Positions 8,525 to 16,043 of a stretch of DNA of 63,540 nucleotides are shown in pieces. Position 1 is the stretch's first letter, and each line of letters begins with the position of its first letter. Both the position numbers and the translations under genes were made by a program. The notes under the pieces are model-generated. The model searched no databases, was not told where the DNA came from, and worked only from the letters and a program-made list of their open reading frames with translations. Source of the stretch: Verrucomicrobia bacterium Ga0077533 (lineage in GTDB: Bacteria; Verrucomicrobiota; Verrucomicrobiia; Opitutales; Opitutaceae); assembly GCA_001464505.1 (NCBI GenBank), contig LNEH01000209.1:1-63540 (forward strand). Reading direction: 5' to 3'.

Positions 8525-8812
8525 GTGGCGCTTCAAGCACATCAAATCGCAACGCATCTACGCGTTTTCCTGCCCGCGGGTATTGCTGATCAGCAAGCCA
8601 ACTGGATAGTGGAAGACATGGCCCTAATTGGGTTTAACATAGAACTAGCGCCTGATAATCCTCCTGGATTCTGGAGTGCGCATAACTTACCTCAACAGGC
8701 TGAATATCGATTGTCTCAATCGCGCTTCTCTCTGGATTCTGATGACCCTAATTGTGCGATGAGCGGAAGTTTTCTGACGATAGGCCATATACTCTGTGTT
8801 AATTTGGGTTGA
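8525..8812 (+). CDS. Orphan open frame in a low-GC island (doubtful)
   Basis: A GTG at 8525 opens 95 codons reading to TGA at 8812, e.g. HLRVFLPAGIADQQANWIVEDM and PGFWSAHNLP. Base composition is clearly more AT-rich than the flanking genes. No ATG, no clear ribosome site and no recognised domain. It may be a recently acquired small gene, a remnant, or non-coding. Confidence 0.25.
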   Translation: MALQAHQIATHLRVFLPAGIADQQANWIVEDMALIGFNIELAPDNPPGFWSAHNLPQQAEYRLSQSRFSLDSDDPNCAMSGSFLTIGHILCVNLG

Positions 8813-9167
8813 ACACCAAGAGCGTTCTGAACCAATTTTTGCATTTATAAAATCGAGCCGCGAGTGGGTGCGACACCTCCTCTTATACCATTTACCCATT
8901 GCTTCTGGACTGTAGGGTCGGCGCTTGCGCCGCACCTTTTCCCTGCGAGGCGTGCCGCAAGCGGCAGCCCTACAAAGTCTGATACCAAATGGTAATTGGT
9001 ATTACAACCAGACGCCGCCGACCTTGTAGTTGCCGGGAGGGCTTGGGGCACACTTTGCACGCCCGAAGAAGCTCCGGATTTTATCACGCGGAACTTTACT
9101 TGTGTAGCGACACCGTGAATTGCCCGCGACATTTGCGTTTGCGCAAGGCTTTGAGCGCAGCGCGGTC
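8813..9167. other. Intergenic repeat-rich stretch
   Basis: About 350 bases without a gene. It holds the cloverleaf repeat at 8912-8973 and, at about 8983-9003, a short head-to-head pair of ATACCAA and TTGGTAT ends, like the two termini of the ~200-bp elements at 46786 and 54453 joined with nothing between. The rest shows no feature I recognise. Confidence 0.6.
8912..8973. repeat. Cloverleaf-like palindromic repeat, second copy
   Basis: Outer arms GTAGGG (8912-8917) and CCCTAC (8968-8973) enclose hairpins CGGCGC-TT-GCGCCG and TGCCGC-AA-GCGGCA. Same plan as at 1106-1153, but with different bases that remain paired. Confidence 0.75.
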
Positions 9168-9548
9168 TCAGTGAACCAGCACCTTAAGTCCCCGGATTTC
9201 GCGGAAGTGTTTTACATTGCGGGTGACGAGCACCCCTCCGGCCTCGATCACGGTCGCGGCGATCCACAGGTCGTTCTCTCCCGTCATCACCCCGCGTTTG
9301 CGGAGGTCGTGGAAGATCTGCGCCGCCCGCCACGCCACGGCGTCGTTGAACGGATAGACCACAAAGCGGTCGCAGAAGTCGGTCCAGGCCGCCTTGGCGG
9401 TGAACCCTCGCGCCAGTTCACCCCGGGTGATCTCGCTCATTCCGCACACCTCGTCAGTGTGCCGGGTGAGAAATTCCTGCGCCGCTCCGAACGCCCCGCG
9501 CTGCAACTCCCGGTGCAACGCGACAAAGAAGGTGGAATCAAAAATCAC
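9168..9548 (-). CDS. vapC: PIN-domain ribonuclease toxin (VapC-like)
   Basis: VapC toxins are Mg-dependent RNases that cut tRNA or rRNA. 126 residues from a GTG start, MIFDSTFFVA. The acidic active-site set is present: Asp4, Glu44 in ITRGELARG, Asp92 in GENDLWIAAT, and Asn110 in TRNVKHF. The start codon overlaps the stop of the upstream antitoxin frame in a GTGA, which is usual for coupled toxin-antitoxin genes. The toxin looks intact while its antitoxin carries a frameshift. Confidence 0.88.
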   Translation of the reverse strand: MIFDSTFFVALHRELQRGAFGAAQEFLTRHTDEVCGMSEITRGELARGFTAKAAWTDFCDRFVVYPFNDAVAWRAAQIFHDLRKRGVMTGENDLWIAATVIEAGGVLVTRNVKHFREIRGLKVLVH

Positions 9549-9777
9549 GGCGCGTCATCCCAGGGCGATCTGGCCGGAGCGGGTTTCTTCTTCACCGCCT
9601 CAATCGCCTTCACCCCCGCCTCGGACAAAAATCCCCGGCCGGCATAGGCCGCCAGGCCCGCCAACGCGTGAAGAGCTAACCGCCTTCCGGGGCCTTGACG
9701 CGCACGGTTTTGCCCCGGGCGGCGGCGGCGCGGAGAGTGCGAAAGTTTCGGGCGAACTCACGGGTGGTGGTGTCCAT
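9545..9777 (-). pseudogene. Antitoxin of the VapC-like toxin, frameshifted
   Basis: The start at 9777 reads MDTTTREFARNFRTLRAAAARGKTVRVKAPEGG and then meets TAG at 9676-9678. A second frame continues without stop to the toxin, reading LALHALAGLAAYAGRGFLSEAGVKAIEAV and ending SPWDDAP at 9545. Joining them needs one extra base near 9680. Together they make a ~77-residue Phd/MazE-like antitoxin of the kind that precedes PIN toxins. Either the gene has decayed, the base was lost in assembly, or the 33-residue N-terminal DNA-binding part is all that is made. The last four bases overlap vapC. Confidence 0.7.
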
Positions 9778-9796
9778 GTCTGACAATTGTCTGACA
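9777..9796. promoter_or_regulatory. Candidate operator at the antitoxin start
   Basis: Two direct copies of TGTCTGACA (9777-9785 and 9788-9796) overlap the antitoxin start codon, and their junction forms the 10-bp perfect palindrome GACAATTGTC (9782-9791). Toxin-antitoxin operons are commonly autoregulated at such sites. Confidence 0.5.
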
Positions 9797-9989
9797 TAGC
9801 GGTTCAAGTCAAGCGGCCACTATTCCAACCCGCCGCTCGTCGCCTGCAGCGAGGTGGCCAGCAGGAGCCCGGGCAGAAATGATCGCATTCTGGCCGGAGC
9901 CGGGCCGGGTCGGCGGTATTCCCTCCTTTTAGCCGCCAAGCGCGCACTTTTGCTGTGGACACAGGCTATGTGTGAAATAGCGTGGCGAC

Positions 9990-10214
9990 ATGAAAAACAT
10001 CACCCTGGCCCTCGATGAGGAGACCCTGGCGGCCGGCCGGGACTATGCCCGGCGTCACCAAACGAGTCTCAACAGCCTCGTGCGCGACTTGTTGCGGAAA
10101 AACGCCGGGGCGGACCGCGCCGCCGCCCTGAACGAGCTGTTGCGGGTGATGGATGCCTATCCGGGCAACTCCAAGGGCCGGAAGTGGCGCCGGGAGGATT
10201 TGTATGCCCGGTAA
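9990..10214 (+). CDS. vapB: DUF6364-like / VapB-type antitoxin
   Basis: 74 residues: MKNITLALDEETLAAGRDYARRH and TSLNSLVRDLLRK match the ribbon-helix-helix antitoxin pattern, where the short N-terminal strand binds DNA and the acidic/basic tail (YPGNSKGRKWRREDLYAR) wraps the toxin. It precedes and overlaps by 11 bases a PIN toxin in another frame, so the pair is translated together. Confidence 0.85.
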   Translation: MKNITLALDEETLAAGRDYARRHQTSLNSLVRDLLRKNAGADRAAALNELLRVMDAYPGNSKGRKWRREDLYAR

Positions 10215-10620
10215 GATCTTTCTCGACGCGAACATCCTGGTCTACGCCCAAGATGAGGCGGCGCCCAAAAAACAGCAGCGCAGCCGGAAGCTTCTGGCCG
10301 AACTGATTGCCACGGGCGACGGCGTGCTCTCCACCCAGGTGCTGCAAGAATATTATGTGGCGGCCACGCGGAAACTCGGCGTCGCCCCTCTGGCGGCCAA
10401 GGCGGTCCTGAAGACTTTTGCCGCCTTTGAAATCGTGCAGGTCACGCCCGCCCTCGTCCAGGAGGCGGTGGATTGCTCCATCCTCAACCAGCTTTCGTTT
10501 TGGGATGCTTTGATCATCGTTGCCGCCGATGCGGCCGGCTGCACCATGCTCTATTCGGAAGATTTCAACCCCGGTCAGATGATTCTCGGCGTCAAGGTCG
10601 TGAACCCCTACAAAACCTAG
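10204..10620 (+). CDS. vapC: PIN-domain ribonuclease toxin (VapC-like), second module
   Basis: 138 residues. ATG at 10204 is preferred over upstream codons because GGGAGG at 10192-10197 is well spaced for ribosome binding and the protein then starts MPGKIFLDANILVYAQD. Active-site acids: Asp8, Glu49 in STQVLQEYY, Asp101 in SFWDALIIVAA and Asp120 in LYSEDFNPG. Partner of the antitoxin at 9990. The methyltransferase gene follows only 3 bases later and may be read through from this module. Confidence 0.88.
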   Translation: MPGKIFLDANILVYAQDEAAPKKQQRSRKLLAELIATGDGVLSTQVLQEYYVAATRKLGVAPLAAKAVLKTFAAFEIVQVTPALVQEAVDCSILNQLSFWDALIIVAADAAGCTMLYSEDFNPGQMILGVKVVNPYKT

Positions 10621-10623
10621 CCC

Positions 10624-11520
10624 ATGACCATCGAACGCCCCGGCCTCATCGTCGCCGACAGCTGGAAGGACTATCAGTTGCTCGACTGCGGCGACGGTAT
10701 GAAGCACGAGCAGTGGGGCCCCTACACCCTCGTGCGCCCCGACCCGCAGATCATCTGGCCGCGCACCGGCGGCAACGGGCGCTGGGAAAACTGGGACGGC
10801 TTCTACCACCGCAGCGAGACCGGCGGCGGCAAATGGGAATACCGCCAGCCGCTGCCCGACCACTGGAGCATCCGCTACGGCGCGCTGACCTTCAAGATCC
10901 ACCCGACCAGCTTCAAGCACACCGGCCTCTTCCCCGAGCAGGCCGTCAACTGGGACTGGTTCACCGCGCGCATCAAGGCCGCCAAGGCGGCGGGCCGCGA
11001 GGTGAACGTGCTCAATCTTTTCGGCTACACCGGCGCCGCCACCGTCGCCGCGGCCGCCGCCGGCGCGAGCGTCTGCCACGTGGACGCCGCCGAGGGCATG
11101 GTCAAGTGGTGCAAGGAAAACGCCGTGCTCTCCGGCCTGGCCGAGGCGCCAGTCCGCTACATCGCCGACGACTGTCTGAAATTCGTCCGCCGCGAGATCA
11201 AGCGCGGCCGCAAATACGACGCCATCATCATGGACCCGCCGACCTACGGCCGTGGCAGCACCGGCGAGATGTGGAAGCTCGAAGATCACCTCTGGGAACT
11301 GCTCAAGGAGTGCAAGGGGGTGCTGAGCGACCGCCCGGTGTTCTTCCTGATCAACGCCTACACCGCCCGCCTCTCGCCGACCGTCGTCGTCAACCTGCTC
11401 GCCGGCCTGTTGAGCGGGGCTGGCGGCCGCCTCGCCGGCGGCGAGGTCGGCCTGCCCATCCGCCGCGACGGCAAGGTTCTCCCCTGCGGGATCTTTGGCC
11501 GCTGGGAAGCCACTGCGTAA
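10624..11520 (+). CDS. Class I SAM-dependent methyltransferase (RlmI/RlmK-like)
   Basis: 298 residues. The SAM-binding motif VNVLNLFGYTGAATVAAAAAGA and the acidic end of strand 2 (VCHVDAAEGMVKWCKENA) are clear. Motif IV is MDPPTYGRG, the DPPxY form found in RNA and some protein methyltransferases, and close relatives act on 23S rRNA cytosine or guanine. The N-terminal 90 residues (DSWKDYQLLDCGDGMKHEQWG) lack a PUA domain, unlike RlmI. The exact target is unknown. It follows the toxin gene by 3 bases. Confidence 0.85.
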   Translation: MTIERPGLIVADSWKDYQLLDCGDGMKHEQWGPYTLVRPDPQIIWPRTGGNGRWENWDGFYHRSETGGGKWEYRQPLPDHWSIRYGALTFKIHPTSFKHTGLFPEQAVNWDWFTARIKAAKAAGREVNVLNLFGYTGAATVAAAAAGASVCHVDAAEGMVKWCKENAVLSGLAEAPVRYIADDCLKFVRREIKRGRKYDAIIMDPPTYGRGSTGEMWKLEDHLWELLKECKGVLSDRPVFFLINAYTARLSPTVVVNLLAGLLSGAGGRLAGGEVGLPIRRDGKVLPCGIFGRWEATA

Positions 11521-11623
11521 TTCATGGTTTCTCTCTCATCATGATTAACTACGACGCACAGGAAGATTGCACAGCGTCTGTTCCGAAACTTTTTTGTCCT
11601 ATTTCGCGCCCTTCGGGTCCTTC

Positions 11624-12532
11624 GTGGTGAATACAAAATTCAAAATTGGCCTGGACGGCGGCGGCACCAAGACGGAGCTCATTCTCGTCGATGCCGCCGG
11701 CACCGTCGTCGTCCGGCACAGCGCCCCGGGTTGCAACCCGAGCCAGATCGGACCGGAGCGGGCGGGCGCCGTCGTGCGCGACGCGATCGCCGCCCTGCTC
11801 GCCGCCGCGCCACCCGGCGGGGCCCGGCCGGCGATTGTCGCGACGCACCTCTACACCGCCGGCTCGTCGATCTTCTGGAAGGACTTTGCCACCACCTTGC
11901 GCGAGCACGGCCAGGTGCTCACCGGGCCCGACTCCCTGCCCGTGCTCGAACTCGCCACCGGCGGCGCACCGGGGCTCGTGTTGCACGCCGGCACCGGTTC
12001 GTTTGTCGCCGCCCGCGCGCCCGACGGCTCCATCCACTACGCGGGCGGCCTGGGTTGGAAATTCGGCGATCCCGGCAGCGGCTCCGATCTCGGCCGGCGC
12101 GCCATCGGTCACGCGCTCCTCGAACTGCAGGGCTGGGCCAAGCCGACGGCGCTCGGCGACGCCCTCAAGGCCCACACCGGGCTCGCCGACGCCGTGGCCA
12201 ACACCCGTTTCTTCTACACCGCCGAGGACGCCAACGCCCGCATCGCCGGCTTCGCCCCGCGCGTGCTCGAACTGGCCGGCGCCGGTTGCGTCCCCGCGCA
12301 AACCGCCCTCGCCTGCACCGTGACCGACCTCGTGGAATACGCTCGGCTCGTCACCACCAAGCTCTTCGGTTCCGCCGTGGTGCCGTGCGGTGTCAGCGGG
12401 GCGATCCTCAACAGTCCACCCGCCATTTACGCCCTCAAGGCCCTCGCCGAGACCCACGCCTGGCCGGTCGAGTATCGTTTCATCACCGAAGCGCCGATCG
12501 AGGGTGTGCACCGGTTGCTGATGAAAAGCTGA
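11624..12532 (+). CDS. BadF/BadG/BcrA/BcrD-type sugar kinase (N-acetylglucosamine kinase-like)
   Basis: About 302 residues from a GTG at 11624 or 11627, chosen because KIGLDGGGTKTELILVD should be near the N-terminus. This actin-like ATPase fold contains the phosphate loop DGGGTKTE and the LHAGTGSFVAAR and GGLGWKFGDPGSGSDLGRRAI segments typical of bacterial N-acetylglucosamine or glucosamine kinases in this family. It probably phosphorylates an amino sugar in peptidoglycan or chitin recycling. The substrate is inferred only. The next gene starts 1 base after its stop. Confidence 0.8.
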   Translation: MVNTKFKIGLDGGGTKTELILVDAAGTVVVRHSAPGCNPSQIGPERAGAVVRDAIAALLAAAPPGGARPAIVATHLYTAGSSIFWKDFATTLREHGQVLTGPDSLPVLELATGGAPGLVLHAGTGSFVAARAPDGSIHYAGGLGWKFGDPGSGSDLGRRAIGHALLELQGWAKPTALGDALKAHTGLADAVANTRFFYTAEDANARIAGFAPRVLELAGAGCVPAQTALACTVTDLVEYARLVTTKLFGSAVVPCGVSGAILNSPPAIYALKALAETHAWPVEYRFITEAPIEGVHRLLMKS

Positions 12533-12533
12533 C

Positions 12534-13418
12534 GTGGTCGCCACGGACAAAGTCACCCTCCTCGCCGAAGCCGAGTGGCACGAGCGCCGCCGCGCCCACG
12601 AGCAACGCGTGTTCGCGTGGACCGGCACGCACCAAGCCCGGGCCGCTCGCGGCGATAAGCACCCGGTCCACGATTTCCTCTTCGAGTATTACCGCTTTCG
12701 CCCGTCGTGGCTGCGCCGCTGGCACCCCGGTCCCGATGTCGTGCTGGCGGGCACCTCCGCCCGCGAATTTCTCCACTGGCCGGAATATCACGAGACCGAC
12801 GGCGGCATCGCGCTGAACCTCGCCACCCTGCCCCGGCGCGAAAGCATCGCGTGGATCCTCAATCTCCTGCGCGTCACCGCCGGGCGCCCGCCGGCCTTCG
12901 CCTGCTTCGGTCTGCACGAGTGGGCGATGGTCTACCGGCAGACGCCCGCCGAGGTGCGCCACAACCAATGGCCGCTGCGCTTTCCGCCCGACGAGCTGGC
13001 GCGCATCGTCGAGGCCCAGCCCGTCCGCTGCTCGCACTTCGACGCGTTCCGTTTCTTCACCGCGCCCGCGCAGCCGCTCAACAAAATCCAACCGACGCGC
13101 GCCACCGTGCCCGAATTCGAACAGCGCGGCTGTCTCCACGCCAACATGGACCTCTACAAGTGGGCCTTCAAACTCGCACCGTTCACCCCCAGCGAACTCA
13201 TCGCCGACTGTTTCGCGCTGGCCCGCGCCATTCGCGAGGTGGACATGCGCGCGAGTCCCTATGATTTCCAAAAACTCGGCTACGCCCCGATCCGCATCGA
13301 GACGTCCGAGGGCCGTGCCGATTATGAGGCGCAGCAGCGCGATTTCGCCGAACGCAGCCAGCCGTTGCGCGCCCGGTTGATCGCGCTCTGCGAGCGCCTG
13401 TTGTCCGCCAGCACCTGA
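12534..13418 (+). CDS. Conserved protein sometimes named 3-methyladenine DNA glycosylase
   Basis: 294 residues from a GTG one base after the kinase stop, so the pair forms an operon. The pattern EWHERRRAHEQRVFAWTGTHQARAARGDKHPVHDFLFEYYRFRPSWLRRWHPG is one I associate with proteins labelled 3-methyladenine DNA glycosylase in actinobacteria and Verrucomicrobia. I see no helix-hairpin-helix or other glycosylase motif, so I treat that label as unproven. Cytoplasmic, no signal peptide. Conserved His and Asp residues (HPVHDF, HEWAMVYRQ, RCSHFDAFRFF) suggest a metal or catalytic centre. Confidence 0.75.
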   Translation: MVATDKVTLLAEAEWHERRRAHEQRVFAWTGTHQARAARGDKHPVHDFLFEYYRFRPSWLRRWHPGPDVVLAGTSAREFLHWPEYHETDGGIALNLATLPRRESIAWILNLLRVTAGRPPAFACFGLHEWAMVYRQTPAEVRHNQWPLRFPPDELARIVEAQPVRCSHFDAFRFFTAPAQPLNKIQPTRATVPEFEQRGCLHANMDLYKWAFKLAPFTPSELIADCFALARAIREVDMRASPYDFQKLGYAPIRIETSEGRADYEAQQRDFAERSQPLRARLIALCERLLSAST

Positions 13419-13757
13419 TTGCAACGGCCAGATGCCGCACTTGATCGCGGGCATATCCGCCTTCGGTCGCTGCGCCGCCTGGTCCCGGCCCCTCCTTGCC
13501 CCCGGCACATCGGGTTGATGTCAACTATTAGTTGACATCAACCCGATGCCGGTGCGGCGGAGACCGCAACTGGATGAGGTTGGCCGGCGCGACCGGCGCC
13601 AATCCGCGCCCCCCGCCCTTGCGTTGCTGCCGCGCCTCCGTTTGCCTCGGTTTCGCGGCGAATGGCGCGTGAGAACCGGGGACAAACACCGGACTGTCAG
13701 CAGACTGCAACGGTGCGCTATTGCCACGCCGCCATTACTCCCCAGCATCACCCGCGG
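13419..13757. other. Intergenic stretch with two repeat modules
   Basis: About 340 bases without a gene. It holds the long TGATGTCAACTA palindrome at 13508-13548 and, at 13641-13701, a TTTGCCTCGG ... CCGGGGACAAACACCGG module that also forms part of the inserted segment in purC (45821-45870). Confidence 0.7.
13508..13548. repeat. Gene-end palindrome, copy 1 (20-bp arms)
   Basis: CATCGGGT + TGATGTCAACTA arm, single central T, and the exact reverse complement. Perfect over 20 bp per arm. The core is shared with copies at 22710, 32801 and 38381, while the outer 8 bp (CATCGGGT / ACCCGATG) are specific to this copy. It lies 89 bases after the stop at 13418. Confidence 0.85.
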
Positions 13758-14840
13758 ATGGACGCCACCACCGATCCCTTCGGCCCTGTTCGACTGCAGA
13801 AGAAGCCCAGTTTCCCCATCCGGGACGACTTGCGCGACTACCTGAAAAAATACCGGCGCGAACGCGAGCTGCCCGTCACCTACGAGCGGCTGCGGGATTT
13901 CCCTGATTCCGTGCCGCTGATGGACGCCGAGGGCCGCAACACCCTGTGGGAAACCGTCGCCTACCCCGCCGCGGACATCCCCGCCCTCAACGAAGACCTC
14001 AAGCGCCTCTACGCCCTGCTCCGCGTCGACGGCGACTTCTCGGTCATGCAGCACCTCTACATCGACCGCATTGATTTCTGCAGCTTCGGCAACTCCACGC
14101 CGTTCCGCATCCGCATCGTCAACGCCTACAACGACAATCCCGACCACTTCTATGTCAAGCGGGCCGACGCCTCGCGCATTTACGGCCTCGAGCTTGAGCA
14201 CCAGCTCTCGCCCAACCGCCTTAATTTTCTCACCTCCGGCAACACGCTCGTCGAGGAGCACATCGCCGGCATCCCCGGCGACATCTTCATCACCCGCTGG
14301 CTGGACCGCCCCGAGCTGCGCCCCATCCGGATCGCCAAGGAGATGGTGAAGTTCAACGAGCGCAGCTTCGTCCAGCTCCTCGGCGACATGCGCAGCTACA
14401 ATTTCGTCTTCGTCATCACGCCCGACTTCGAGGGCTCGCAGATCCGCATCCGCGCGATGGATTTCGACCAGCAGTCGCACCACGGCCGGAAGAACTTCTA
14501 TCTGCCCCAGTATTTCAAGGACAACCTGCCTCTTGTCGCTTTCTGCACGAAGCACCTGCGCCGCGAGACCGCGTTCCAATACCAGCGCGAGGAGCAGACG
14601 CTCATGCTCGCCCGCGCCGAGCTGTCCGCCGTCCGCCTCAACCTCCTGCTCACCGCCATGGAGGGCGACCCCATCGCGCCGCCGGAGAACGTCCGCACCC
14701 TGCGCGAAGGCCTGGCCGGGCATTTCAAGAACGACCGCTACCTCGCCTGCGAGAGCATGGGCGCGCTCGTGCGCGAAAACCTCGCCACGCTCCGCCACAA
14801 CATCCAACACGGGCTCGGGGCGCTCACCGCCCCCATCTGA
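13758..14840 (+). CDS. Conserved protein of unknown function (360 aa)
   Basis: ATG at 13758 gives 360 residues. No signal peptide or membrane span. Notable segments are FSVMQHLYIDRIDFCSFGNSTPFRIRIV, HFYVKRADASRIYGLELEHQLSPNRLNFL, NTLVEEHIAGIPGDIFI and IRAMDFDQQSHHGRKNFYLPQYF. The order of a Lys-containing strand, a conserved Glu and a later DFDQQ faintly recalls atypical kinase folds, but I do not recognise the family and would not name it. The next gene follows 27 bases downstream, so they may share a transcript. Confidence 0.75.
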   Translation: MDATTDPFGPVRLQKKPSFPIRDDLRDYLKKYRRERELPVTYERLRDFPDSVPLMDAEGRNTLWETVAYPAADIPALNEDLKRLYALLRVDGDFSVMQHLYIDRIDFCSFGNSTPFRIRIVNAYNDNPDHFYVKRADASRIYGLELEHQLSPNRLNFLTSGNTLVEEHIAGIPGDIFITRWLDRPELRPIRIAKEMVKFNERSFVQLLGDMRSYNFVFVITPDFEGSQIRIRAMDFDQQSHHGRKNFYLPQYFKDNLPLVAFCTKHLRRETAFQYQREEQTLMLARAELSAVRLNLLLTAMEGDPIAPPENVRTLREGLAGHFKNDRYLACESMGALVRENLATLRHNIQHGLGALTAPI

Positions 14841-14867
14841 CCGCTCACTGCTTACCGCTCGCTCCAG

Positions 14868-15395
14868 ATGCCCTCCCTCTGGCTCTTCCTTAAAAACCTG
14901 CTCTTCACGCTCATCGTGCCCGGCTTCGTCGTCGGCTGGGTGCCGCTGCGCTGGTTCGAACGGCATCCGTCATGGCCCGAGGTGTGGCGCGGGCCGCAAT
15001 ATGCCGCCGTGGTGCTGGCCGGGCTCGGCGCCGCCGCGTTCCTCTCCTGCCAGTGGCTGTTCGCCGTGCGCGGCCACGGCACGCCCGCGCCCTTCGACCC
15101 GCCGAAAAAATTCGTGCGCCGCGGCCTCTACAAGTGGGTGCGCAATCCAATGTATCTCGCCGTCTTCACGCTCGTCGGCAGCGAGGCCCTGTTCCTTACG
15201 TCGTGGCACATCGCCATCTACCTCGTCCTCCTGATGTGCCTCATCCATGTCTGGGTGTTGCTGTATGAGGAAGAGGCGCTGCGGATGAACTTCGGCGCGA
15301 TGTATGAGGACTACCGCCGCGACGTCCCCCGCTGGCTGCCCCGCAAGCCCCGCCCCCCGTTGGTCACCGTGCCGCCATTCAGTGGGAAGAAGTGA
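14868..15395 (+). CDS. Isoprenylcysteine carboxyl methyltransferase-like membrane protein
   Basis: 175 residues with about four hydrophobic spans. The C-terminal catalytic core of the ICMT/PEMT superfamily is visible: FVRRGLYKWVRNPMYLAV, followed by YEEEALRMNFGAMYEDYRRDVPRWLP, which holds the SAM-binding Arg-Asn-Pro and Glu residues. Bacterial relatives methylate small molecules or lipids, and the substrate is unknown here. Inner membrane. Confidence 0.85.
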   Translation: MPSLWLFLKNLLFTLIVPGFVVGWVPLRWFERHPSWPEVWRGPQYAAVVLAGLGAAAFLSCQWLFAVRGHGTPAPFDPPKKFVRRGLYKWVRNPMYLAVFTLVGSEALFLTSWHIAIYLVLLMCLIHVWVLLYEEEALRMNFGAMYEDYRRDVPRWLPRKPRPPLVTVPPFSGKK

Positions 15396-15500
15396 GCGGT
15401 AAGGCAGGTTTATCTTCGTGAGCTTCGTGTCCTTCGTGGTTAAAAATACTGAAGCGCAGATCAGGCTCGCGGCGGGTGCCTAACAGACTAATCTGTCGCC

Positions 15501-15830
15501 ATGAATCCGCCGCACATCGCCCAGCGGTCGCCCTATGCCGTCAACGTCGAGGCGGGCAAAACCTACGCTTGGTGCGCCTGCGGCCACAGCCAGAGCCAGC
15601 CTTTCTGTGACGGCGCGCACAAGGGGACGGGTTTCGCCCCCAAGCTGTTCAAGGCGGAGCAGGCCGGGACGGTTTATTTCTGTGGCTGCAAACACTCGGC
15701 GACGGGCGCCACCTGCGACGGCACGCACAAGACGCTGCCGCCGCCCGCACCCAACCTGACCACCGAGGAGCAGTTGAAGCGCTTCGAGAAAGACCTGAAG
15801 GAAAAGGACTGGGGCCACCAGCCGTGTTGA
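15501..15830 (+). CDS. Double CDGSH iron-sulfur protein
   Basis: 109 residues with two CDGSH motifs. Motif 1 uses Cys25, Cys27, Cys36 and His40 (CACGHSQSQPFCDGAH). Motif 2 uses Cys61, Cys63, Cys72 and His76 (CGCKHSATGATCDGTH). Each should bind a 2Fe-2S cluster with three Cys and one His. Tandem soluble CDGSH proteins are thought to act in iron-sulfur or redox homeostasis. The spacer before it contains the recurring CTTCGTGTCCTTCGTGGTT motif. Confidence 0.92.
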   Translation: MNPPHIAQRSPYAVNVEAGKTYAWCACGHSQSQPFCDGAHKGTGFAPKLFKAEQAGTVYFCGCKHSATGATCDGTHKTLPPPAPNLTTEEQLKRFEKDLKEKDWGHQPC

Positions 15831-15980
15831 GTTCGGCGGGGGGACAAGAAGGGGGGGACAAGGGCCTCTTCCATGAATAGTCCAAATCCGAAGGGCGATT
15901 GGTATCCGATGGAAGAAGATGACGCCGCCCATACTCCCCGGGGCACGAACAGCCGGTGGAGGAGCTTGTTGAGCGCCACG

Positions 15981-16008
15981 AAAAAGGCGGCGGATCGCTC
16001 CGCCGCCT
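15981..16008 (-). terminator. Intrinsic terminator for the minus-strand gene at 16044
   Basis: Stem AGGCGGCGGA (15985-15994) with TCCGCCGCCT (15999-16008), four-base loop. Read on the minus strand it is followed by a T run from 15984. A second perfect hairpin, GCGTTCTGCC/GGCAGAACGC at 16019-16042, lies between it and the stop codon. Confidence 0.8.
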
Positions 16009-16043
16009 GAAGCCGATGGCGTTCTGCCGGCAGGCAGAACGCG

